From positions 1 to 64,000 of the forward strand of contig JAAELB010000247.1 in NCBI GenBank assembly GCA_024227155.1: a DNA stretch of 64,000 nt, read 5' to 3'. How positions within the stretch are numbered: position 1 is the stretch's first letter; each line of letters starts with the position of its first letter. The DNA is from Desulfobulbaceae bacterium. Its GTDB lineage: Bacteria; Desulfobacterota; Desulfobulbia; Desulfobulbales; Desulfocapsaceae. Under the pieces are notes generated by a model. That model was given only the letters and a program-made list of their open reading frames with translations, did not search any database and was not told the origin of the DNA. Positions 57,896-64,000 of this stretch are shown here, piece after piece. A program made the position numbers and the translations under genes.

Positions 57896-59437
57896 ATGAA
57901 TTACCCTGTTTGGTACCTGCCGGAAACTGGTGGTGGGGTTCTCATTGCGCTCATTGCCATTTTACATGTGTTTGTCTCTCATTTTGCGGTTGGTGGGGGG
58001 CTCTATCTGATTTATGCTGAGAAAAAAGGTTTGCGTGAGAATAGTCAGGCTATTCTTGATTTTACCAAAAAACACGCCCGGTTTTTTCTTCTCATGACCA
58101 TGGTGTTCGGTTCCATAACCGGGGTGGGGATCTGGTTCATAATCGCTCTTGTCAACCCGGCAGCTACCTCTTTTTTAATCCATAATTTTGTCTTTGGCTG
58201 GGCAGCGGAGTGGGTGTTTTTCACAGTGGAAATAGCTGCCGCCTTTGTCTATTTTTACATGTTTGGCCGAATGGACTCAGCAACGCATATCCTGGTTGGC
58301 TGGCTCTATTTTATTGCGGCATGGATTTCCCTGCTATTGATCAATGGCATCATCGGTGCAATGCTTACCCCCGGCGCCTGGGCTGAAAATCAGGATTTCT
58401 GGGTTGGTTTTTTTAATCCGAGCTTTTTTCCATCTCTGTTTTTCCGGACCTTTATCGCCATAATGATAGCCGCCTGCTATGGTTATTTTTCGGCCTCTTT
58501 TACCGCGGACTCCGATGTTCGGGAAGATATGACCCGTTTTTCGGCAAAGTGGGCACTTGTCAGTCTCTTTCTGGCGATTCCAGCTGGTATCTGGTATCTC
58601 TCCGTGTTGCCTGAACCGGCCCATGCACTGGTAATGGGAAAGTCTCCAACAATATCTACAATGATACCTTGGGGATTGGGAGGCACGATTATTCTCATTA
58701 TTATCATGCTTGGCGCAGGTATTTTTCGTTCCAGTCAAAATTTGAAACCGATAGCATGTCTCACCCTTTTAAGTGCTCTTGCGGTAATGGGCAGCTTTGA
58801 GTGGATCAGGGAAGCGGCCAGGAGGCCCTATGTGATAAATGAGGTGATGTACTCCAACGGTATAATGAAAAGTGATGTGGAGAAGCTTAACCGGGATGGT
58901 TTTTTGCATTCCGCCCTCTGGATTGAAAATAAAGAGGTCACCCCGGACAATCGATTGCTTGCCGGGGAAGAACTCTATATTCAACAGTGTTATGCCTGCC
59001 ATACTTTAAACGGTGGGAATAATGATATCGTCAGTTTAACTGCAAACATGAGCTATAGGGCCCTTGCTAAATATATCAGTCGCATTCATGATGTCCGCTA
59101 CTTTATGCCTCCTTTTGTCGGTACAGAAAAAGAAAGTATGGCGCTTGCTGCCTATATCGCCGGGGGAATCCATGGAAAAGATATAGCAGAGCCTGAGGTG
59201 GTACAAGTGAAGGATATGATTGCATCAGGTGAAGGGTTATTTGAGGATAACTGTGCCGCCTGCCATGAAACAGCAGATCTTGTAGATGGTGTCGAGGGTC
59301 AGAGTGGAGCTGAGTTAGTTCAAATGCTGAAAACACTTGATGAAATCTCTGATGAAATGGAGCCTTTTGCTGGTACTGAAGAAGAGCATAAGGTTTTGGC
59401 CGAATATCTAGGAAGTTTACCTGAGGGGGTTGAATAA
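57896..59437 (+). CDS. bd-type oxidase subunit I fused to C-terminal cytochrome c domains
   Basis: 513 residues. About nine membrane helices in the first 340 residues. His in LHVFVSHFAVGGGLYLIY and the acidic pair in AAEWVFFTVEIAAAFVYFY correspond to haem ligands and proton-path Glu of CydA-like proteins. The usual Q-loop is short. The C-terminal ~150 residues carry two CxxCH sites, CYACH near 365 and CAACH near 452, in two class I cytochrome c domains on the periplasmic side. Such haem-c-bearing members form the OR-C group of the cytochrome bd superfamily and may take electrons from cytochrome c or quinol. GGAGGAAGT precedes ATG 57896. Stop and next start overlap (TAATG). Confidence 0.82.
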   Translation: MNYPVWYLPETGGGVLIALIAILHVFVSHFAVGGGLYLIYAEKKGLRENSQAILDFTKKHARFFLLMTMVFGSITGVGIWFIIALVNPAATSFLIHNFVFGWAAEWVFFTVEIAAAFVYFYMFGRMDSATHILVGWLYFIAAWISLLLINGIIGAMLTPGAWAENQDFWVGFFNPSFFPSLFFRTFIAIMIAACYGYFSASFTADSDVREDMTRFSAKWALVSLFLAIPAGIWYLSVLPEPAHALVMGKSPTISTMIPWGLGGTIILIIIMLGAGIFRSSQNLKPIACLTLLSALAVMGSFEWIREAARRPYVINEVMYSNGIMKSDVEKLNRDGFLHSALWIENKEVTPDNRLLAGEELYIQQCYACHTLNGGNNDIVSLTANMSYRALAKYISRIHDVRYFMPPFVGTEKESMALAAYIAGGIHGKDIAEPEVVQVKDMIASGEGLFEDNCAACHETADLVDGVEGQSGAELVQMLKTLDEISDEMEPFAGTEEEHKVLAEYLGSLPEGVE

Positions 59438-60495
59438 TGGATCCTTTTATTATCCCACAACCGGACACAATCCCTGTAAGCTGGGGCTGGTTTCAGTTTC
59501 TTTTACTGCTGACTTTTCCTCTCCATATTCTGGCAATGAATGCCATGCTGGGTGGTCTTGTCATCGGCATTGTACAACATCTGCGAGGTGGATTGCTCCA
59601 GAGGCAGCTAGCACATCGCATCGCCATAGCTCTGCCCCTTGTAATTGCCTTTGTCGTCAACTTTGGTGTGGCTCCACTTCTTTTTATCCAGGTACTTTAT
59701 GGACAGTTTGCCTATAGCAGTTCTGTGCTGATGGGGACTTTTTGGATACTCATCGTGCCTGTATTAATTATTGCCTATTATGGTGCCTATCTTTACGATT
59801 TTAAGTTTAAAGCTTTAGGTGGATTTGGTCCGTTGCTGGCGGTTCTGGTTTTGGTTTTGCTGCTTGTAATTGGTTTTTTCTTTTCTAATAATATGCTGTT
59901 AATGACGTTGCCAGAGAGGTTCGGAGAATATTTTTCCAATAAAAATGGAACTCTACTTGCGTATAACCAAGGGGAGTTTTGGCCACGGTATCTTCATATG
60001 GTCTGTGGGGCTCTTGCTGTGGGTGGGCTTTTTGTCGGCTTGCTTGGGAAATTCAAAAAGATAAATAATCCTGGACTTGCAATTCATAGTGAAAAGGTGG
60101 GATTGCTTTCGTTTACTATGTTTACAGTTATAAATATAGGTGTGGGATTCTGGTATTTTCTTTCTCTTCCTGCAGTGCAGATGGAACTCTTTATGGGGGG
60201 AAGTATTCCCGCGACTATTTTTCTGATTATTGGGTTGCTGCTTTCGGTGGGAGCTCTTTATTTTGGCTTTGCCGGTAAATTCTGGTTCACTTTTTTTCAT
60301 GGGGTTGGCCTGGTTGTAGTAATGACATTTTTGCGCAGCTGGCTCAGGTCCAGCTATTTGGAAAAATATTTCACCCTTGATCAATTGCAGGTTGTTCCGC
60401 AGTATTCACCCCTGTTCTTCTTTCTATTCACCCTTGTGATTGGTTTACTCTGTTTATGGTGGTTGCTGAAACAGACAGCTGAAGCCGTATCGTAA
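59437..60495 (+). CDS. bd-type oxidase second subunit (CydB-like partner)
   Basis: 352 residues, eight to nine transmembrane helices. It starts right at the upstream stop (one-base overlap), so it is translated as a pair with subunit I. SWGWFQFLLLLTFPLHILAMNAMLGGLVIGIVQHL and NFGVAPLLFIQVLYGQFAYSSSVLMGTFWILIVP form a pseudo-symmetric relation to the partner subunit. The sequence is far from standard CydB. The HMVCGALAVGGLFVGLLG and FFHGVGLVVVMTFLRSWLRSSYL segments contain conserved His and Arg candidates. It completes a two-subunit membrane oxidase. There is no cydX-like small gene or cydCD nearby. Confidence 0.75.
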   Translation: MDPFIIPQPDTIPVSWGWFQFLLLLTFPLHILAMNAMLGGLVIGIVQHLRGGLLQRQLAHRIAIALPLVIAFVVNFGVAPLLFIQVLYGQFAYSSSVLMGTFWILIVPVLIIAYYGAYLYDFKFKALGGFGPLLAVLVLVLLLVIGFFFSNNMLLMTLPERFGEYFSNKNGTLLAYNQGEFWPRYLHMVCGALAVGGLFVGLLGKFKKINNPGLAIHSEKVGLLSFTMFTVINIGVGFWYFLSLPAVQMELFMGGSIPATIFLIIGLLLSVGALYFGFAGKFWFTFFHGVGLVVVMTFLRSWLRSSYLEKYFTLDQLQVVPQYSPLFFFLFTLVIGLLCLWWLLKQTAEAVS

Positions 60496-60588
60496 AAGGA
60501 GATGATGCCTGGGACTGCTGGTAAAAGTTAACTCTTGTCTCTGCAGTTTTGCCGAATTTAGCTTTACTCCTATAAAGAGTGATTGACT

Positions 60589-60747
60589 TTTAGTGCCTTA
60601 CTCCTGAATTATTGTCATAAAAAAACAAGAAACTCAGGAACTTTTTATGAAATCGAGAGCTTACTTTTACCACCAGATAGTGAACGTAGTGAGACCTTCG
60701 AGGCACTTATCCAGTGATACTAAAAAAGTTTCCGACTTGCCGGGTTA
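60589..60747 (-). repeat. Palindromic intergenic element, copy E6
   Basis: Minus-strand order: CTAACCCGGCAAGTCGG hairpin, AAACTTTTTTAGTATCACTGGATAAGTGCC, an insert with CTCACTACGTTCAC, GGTGGTAAAAGTAA, the inner stem TTCCTGA / TCAGGAG around a TTCTTGTTTTTTTATGAC loop, and TAAGGCACTAAAA. It is the longest copy (159 bp). Compared with E2 both sides of the inner stem have changed together (CTCCAG/CTGGAG versus TCCTGA/TCAGGA), evidence for a selected or mobile structure. Confidence 0.8.
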
Positions 60748-60859
60748 GGAGTAGGGCTAAACTCTTGTTCGTTTCTGCCGATATAATAGTATCAACAAGA
60801 AATATGCTTATTGTAATGTGTGATGTAATGAGCGGTGATCAAAAATATCAGGAGTAAAC

Positions 60860-61207
60860 ATGGCACTATCAGCAATTCCAAATGGTCCATTAGCACAACA
60901 CCAGGAAAGTCGCCCAAAGAACGGCGCGGCAACGGAACAATCAGAAAAGAAGTTGGCCGACCTTGCCGCTACAAAAAGAAATGTCGAAAATAAATTTGAT
61001 GATAACGTTAACTTCAGCCAGGCAACAACAGCAGCTTCTGAAAAATCCAATGGGGCTACTGGTATTTCCAGTTCTCTCGATGTGAATTCGGCCGAGAAAT
61101 TACTGCAGAAGACCATGTCTGCAAGTATGGCGGATATCAAAGTTGCTGTATCTGCCCAGTCAAACCTGAGCCCCCATACGGCGCAGGACCTCCTCGCAGA
61201 CAAATAA
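60860..61207 (+). CDS. Hypothetical small Ala/Ser-rich protein
   Basis: 115 residues, hydrophilic, without signal peptide or membrane helix. A low-complexity N-terminal part (SEKKLADLAATKRNVENKF, ATTAASEKSNGATG) is followed by a conserved-looking C-terminal helix pair SAEKLLQKTMSASMADIKVAVSAQSNLSPHTAQDLLADK. Similar short tails (AxxAQANxxPxxxLxLL) are known in Desulfobacterota proteins of unknown role. CAGGAG 5 nt ahead of ATG 60860 supports expression. No operon partner other than a receiver fragment. Confidence 0.55.
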   Translation: MALSAIPNGPLAQHQESRPKNGAATEQSEKKLADLAATKRNVENKFDDNVNFSQATTAASEKSNGATGISSSLDVNSAEKLLQKTMSASMADIKVAVSAQSNLSPHTAQDLLADK

Positions 61208-61223
61208 TATCATCGGTTCTACA

Positions 61224-61442
61224 GTGGAGCTACCTTCACTGGTAAATATTCAGGGTTTCAGTAAAGAACTTTTTTACAAAGGGACAGTACTGAGGCCTGA
61301 GATGAAAGTTCTCTATATGTCCGGTTATAATGATGACGTCATCAGCCATCGCGGTGTTTTGGATGAGGGGGCCAACTTCATTCAGAAACCTTTCTCACAT
61401 ACGTCATTGAATAGTAAAATCAGGGAAACGTTGGGTGGGTAA
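61224..61442 (+). pseudogene. C-terminal fragment of a receiver domain
   Basis: The frame reads RPEMKVLYMSGYNDDVISHRGVLDEGANFIQKPFSHTSLNSKIRETLGG. This is the end of the receiver domains attached to hybrid kinases (conserved Ser in MSGY, Lys in QKPF). The acidic pocket and phospho-Asp that should precede it are absent; the first 30 codons are unrelated sequence. It is a remnant of a hybrid histidine kinase gene lost by deletion. Confidence 0.75.
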
Positions 61443-61459
61443 GGTGAGGGTAAGAAAAT

Positions 61460-62830
61460 TTAGGAGCCAGCCTCGTTTTTCTGCGATACCCCCACTGCAT
61501 CTTTGCCACACGACTTGATACGAAACATCGCCTCATCGGCAAGTGCCAGGAGTCCCGCACTATCTTTGGCGTCATCTGGATAGGTGGCTACACCAAAGCT
61601 GGCAGACATATGTACTTTGAGTTCTTGCTTAGTAAGATAGACTGTTTTTTTCATGAGCATACGGATGTTCTGCACATGATCAAGTGCAGCGTTTTTCCCG
61701 GTATGGGGCAGAACAAGTACAAACTCGTCGCCGCCATATGCAACACCAAAGGATGCTCCACTCAAACCAGCTTTCAAGGTGTCGGCCACCTCTTTTAGAG
61801 CCTGGCTGCCATTCAGGTGCCCGTAGGTATCAACAACGTGCTTGAAGTTGTCCATATCTAGGAAAACCAGTGAGAATGGATCTTTGCTCTCGATGCTCTC
61901 AAGTATCATCTTATCGAGTGCTTTGTAGAGATATCGAGTATTGAAAAGACCGGTCAGGCTATCATGGTTTGCCAGATGTCGAAAACGTTCCCTACTGCGA
62001 CGAAGCTTGTCTGCCGCCAACCGTTTTTTGGTGTTGTCGATAAGAATACCATCAATGAGGGGGGGGCCATGTGGATCCTGGGTCAATCTGGCATTAATCA
62101 ATACCCACACTGGTTGGCCGTTTCTGTCTTGCATTTCTACTTCATAATTGGTGACTAGCTGGTGCTCTTGTAAAACAGAAATAAGGTTTTGCCGGCTTTC
62201 CGGGTCTTTGTACAGGGTTGTTACTCCTCCGGCTTGACTGAGGAGATGTGAAGTCTGGTCGTAGCCGAAGATTTTTGCAAAAGCTGGGTTGATTCTTAGA
62301 AAATTGCCATCTAAGCTACATTGATACATCCCCTGAACTGCATTGTTGTATATATCACGATATCGGGTTTCGGCCCGCAGCAGATCCTCCTGCGCATTTT
62401 TAAGATCGGTGAGGTCCGTGAAAAAAACAAGATATCCATTAAGATTACCATCGTTGTCACGTAAAATACTTCGTTTGAAAAGCAGGTTGAGCTTCTGGTC
62501 AGATGTGGTGTTTAAAATCGCTTCGAAGCTCAAGTGGTCTTTGCTGGCAAAATGGACAAAAACAGTATCTCTGTCATAGAGGCTTTCAACAGGACAGTTC
62601 ATGAGGTTGTCGCCGCTAATTCCCGTTAATTCGACTATTGTTGTGTTGTAATCAACAATCCTGAAATCTAGATCCAGTTCAAGGAAACCCTCAGAGGTGG
62701 CGTCTATCACACGCCTATATTTAGTTAAACTCGTCTTTATTCTTTTCTCGTAATGGTGCCGGAGTGTTTCCTTTTCCTCCTCAAGTTCACAAATTCTGGC
62801 TATGAGATCCTTTGACAAAGGTTGGTCCAT
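61460..62830 (-). CDS. Diguanylate cyclase with two PAS domains
   Basis: About 456 residues from ATG 62830 (GGAGAAAG upstream; a start nine codons earlier lacks a site). A short coiled coil (ARICELEEEKETLRHHYEKRI) is followed by PAS 1 (about 45-150: YRRVIDATSEGFLELDLDFRIVDYN) and PAS 2 (about 165-290: YRDIYNNAVQGMYQCSLDGNFLRINPAFAKIFGYD). The GGDEF domain has an intact catalytic site AYGGDEFVLVLP and the nucleotide strand FSLVFLDMDNFKHVVDTYGH. No RxxD inhibitory site is obvious. Cytoplasmic. It is a plausible source of the c-di-GMP read by the LapD-like protein. Confidence 0.92.
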   Translation of the reverse strand: MDQPLSKDLIARICELEEEKETLRHHYEKRIKTSLTKYRRVIDATSEGFLELDLDFRIVDYNTTIVELTGISGDNLMNCPVESLYDRDTVFVHFASKDHLSFEAILNTTSDQKLNLLFKRSILRDNDGNLNGYLVFFTDLTDLKNAQEDLLRAETRYRDIYNNAVQGMYQCSLDGNFLRINPAFAKIFGYDQTSHLLSQAGGVTTLYKDPESRQNLISVLQEHQLVTNYEVEMQDRNGQPVWVLINARLTQDPHGPPLIDGILIDNTKKRLAADKLRRSRERFRHLANHDSLTGLFNTRYLYKALDKMILESIESKDPFSLVFLDMDNFKHVVDTYGHLNGSQALKEVADTLKAGLSGASFGVAYGGDEFVLVLPHTGKNAALDHVQNIRMLMKKTVYLTKQELKVHMSASFGVATYPDDAKDSAGLLALADEAMFRIKSCGKDAVGVSQKNEAGS

Positions 62831-62932
62831 TTTTCTTCTTTCTCCAAGTTTGATCATTGTGAGAATTAATGAGCAGCCAGGTGGTTACAATAGTCAGTTT
62901 TACAGAAAAATCTGACTATTGCTACAATATTC

Positions 62933-63085
62933 GTAACCGTTCACCGCCCCCTTCAAAAGACTGCATAACCAGAGTCCGTAACCGTTCGTCCAGTGCTCCA
63001 GGTTCGTTCAAACTGGTCTCCTGGCTATAGTTGGCTATGCCAGGAGGCCTGATCGGACGAAAATGGGGTGCTGGTGAACGGTTAC
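62933..63085 (-). mobile_element. 153-bp IS66-like MITE with 8-bp target duplication, copy 2
   Basis: It matches the 50348 element in reverse orientation, same length, with GTAACCGTTCACC ends. CAATATTC flanks both sides (62925-62932 and 63086-63093), a perfect 8-bp duplication. It lies between the diguanylate cyclase and AbrB-like genes. A separate small hairpin AATAGTCAG/CTGACTATT lies just outside (62889-62920). Confidence 0.92.
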
Positions 63086-63101
63086 CAATATTCAAACACT
63101 C

Positions 63102-63611
63102 TCAAAGGCTTAGATGTGATTTTAAATAGAGAAAGAGACGAGCCAACAGAGGAACCATTATAAAAAGAGTGAAAATCCTTACCATATGGAGAAAAGCCAC
63201 AACGGGGGGATTGTGGCCTTCCGTCTTTGCCAGGATAGACATGCCACTCATTCCACCGGGTGAGAAGCCAAAAAGCGCTGTACCAAAATCCATTAACCCA
63301 AGTCGACTTGCAAGCAGGGCCATACAGATGGTAACTGCGAGGAGGATAAGGGTACTGATTATAGCCAGTGGTAACACCCGGGCACCAAGAGAGAGGAAGG
63401 TTCGGTCAAAGGTCATACCCAGTGAAATGCCAAGTAGTATCTGAACTCCAACCGCCGCATTTGGAGAGAGGGTCACACCGTTTGGCAGGAGCAGGGACAT
63501 AATCCCCGCTCCCAACATGGAACCAACCACCGCTCCACCTGGTATGCTGAATCGTAAAGCAATAAAACCGCCAGCGATACCAGCTGCAATGACCAGAAAA
63601 TATCTTTCCAT
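63102..63611 (-). CDS. AbrB-family membrane protein
   Basis: 169 residues with five to six transmembrane helices. The AbrB/DUF4040-like (PF05145) pattern is AAGIAGGFIALRFSIPGGAVVGSMLGAGIMSLL, VGVQILLGISLGMTFDR and MDFGTALFGFSPGGMSGMSILAKTEGHNPPVVAFLHMVRI. Known family members are about 350 residues with two such halves; this one is a single half, so it may dimerise. The role is unknown (the old label ammonia monooxygenase is misleading). It lies beside a tctA gene on the same strand, an often-seen pairing with tripartite tricarboxylate transporters. Confidence 0.8.
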   Translation of the reverse strand: MERYFLVIAAGIAGGFIALRFSIPGGAVVGSMLGAGIMSLLLPNGVTLSPNAAVGVQILLGISLGMTFDRTFLSLGARVLPLAIISTLILLAVTICMALLASRLGLMDFGTALFGFSPGGMSGMSILAKTEGHNPPVVAFLHMVRIFTLFIMVPLLARLFLYLKSHLSL

Positions 63612-63658
63612 AGTGTGTTTGTTTCCCTTGTATCGGGCTAAAAGTTAAAGAAATATTG

Positions 63659-64000
63659 TCACGATTGAGTTGTTGCCCCTTTTTGTTTAGCTCTTGCCAA
63701 CAACGATCTTACCAGCGGCAGCCCCAGTATAAACAGGGTGGTGCAGTTAATGGTCAAGGTAATTGGTCGTTCCCACATAAATGACATTGACTCATCGTAA
63801 ATCATGAGAGATCGTCGTAGATTGTCCTCCATCAGGCCTCCAAGAATAAAACCCAACAGAAGAGGTGCCATGGGGAAATTCATCAACCTCAATGCCATGG
63901 CTGCAAGACAGAAAAAGACCATCATCATGATATCAAAATCGTTGAAGGTCACCAGATAAACACCCATGAGGGAAAAGAAAAGGATTATCGGTACCATCAG
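63659..64000 (-). CDS. TctA-family tripartite tricarboxylate transporter subunit (C-terminal part)
   Basis: The gene runs off the right window edge; the last ~113 residues are present. Membrane helices ILFFSLMGVYLV, MMMVFFCLAAMALRLM and the conserved MNFPMAPLLLGFILGGLMEDNLRRSLMIYDESMSFMWERPITL match the C-terminal end of TctA (PF01970), the large permease subunit. The stop lies 47 nt before the AbrB-like start, so the two are probably co-transcribed. TctB and TctC are expected outside the window. Confidence 0.88.
   Translation of the reverse strand: MMVPIILFFSLMGVYLVTFNDFDIMMMVFFCLAAMALRLMNFPMAPLLLGFILGGLMEDNLRRSLMIYDESMSFMWERPITLTINCTTLFILGLPLVRSLLARAKQKGATTQS

Overview
Organism. The window looks like a chromosomal segment of a Desulfobacterota (former Deltaproteobacteria) bacterium, probably a Desulfobulbales relative. 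This is an inference from gene content: multihaem c-type cytochromes, a corrinoid-activating ferredoxin/ASKHA protein, a DASS dicarboxylate transporter with its two-component system, a MoxR/Bat operon, a b6/Rieske redox module, a cytochrome-c-fused bd-type oxidase and many AT-rich intergenic repeats. No rRNA, tRNA or CRISPR array was recognised.

Layout. (1) 1-15.6 kb is accessory and decayed: the 3' end of a group II intron, short tandem repeats, an IS3/IS481-type transposase remnant and four copies of its right-end repeat, a broken hybrid histidine kinase, a truncated PKD-like surface-protein gene, and scattered intact genes (diheme cytochrome, gamma-glutamyltranspeptidase, solute-binding protein, dodecahaem cytochrome, GFA protein, rubredoxin-like protein, P-loop kinase, receiver protein). 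(2) 15.6-22.8 kb: YbaN, DJ-1/PfpI protein, DASS transporter with a receiver protein, and a FixJ-type regulator/Cache-PAS kinase pair. (3) 23-31 kb: one long minus-strand series, phosphatase-moxR-DUF58-DUF4381-batA-batB-TPR-batD. (4) 31-39.5 kb: a minus-strand series of acyl-CoA ligase, BASS transporter, cytochrome b, Rieske protein, multihaem/TPR cytochrome and arylsulfatase. (5) 40-50 kb: aroD, corrinoid activator, stress protein, glycosyltransferase-methyltransferase fusion, membrane protein, aldo/keto reductase and a LapD/LapG pair. (6) 50.5-53 kb: an HPr-rel-A type cluster (PqqD-like, HprK-like, nucleotidyltransferase). (7) 53-56 kb: pspABC with divergent pspF and a sigma-54 promoter. (8) 56-64 kb: aroE, membrane-anchored NifU-like protein, two-subunit bd-type oxidase with haem c, diguanylate cyclase, AbrB-like protein and the end of a tctA gene.

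Most striking pattern. Eight copies (one partial) of a palindromic intergenic element are scattered over the window. They share the outer motif AGTRCCTT...AAGGYACT, have three kinds of inner stem with compensatory changes, and often a leading TAACCC/TAACACCCC hairpin. They tend to sit at the 3' ends of genes; one supplies the last codons of batD and another cuts off a PKD-like gene. Independently, two identical-length (153 bp) elements with ends GTAACCGTTCACC have perfect 8-bp target duplications (CAAAAATG and CAATATTC), so they transposed recently. Further inverted-repeat elements lie at 10.85 kb and 53.4 kb. The segment has therefore been shaped by several families of small non-autonomous elements, with no intact transposase in view.

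How the genes work together. The DASS transporter, receiver protein, FixJ-type regulator and Cache kinase probably form one C4-dicarboxylate sensing and uptake unit. LapD/LapG and the diguanylate cyclase imply c-di-GMP control of a surface adhesin encoded elsewhere. The b/Rieske/multihaem operon is a quinol-oxidising module whose electron acceptor is probably the attached multihaem cytochrome. The bd-type oxidase is probably for oxygen defence or respiration.
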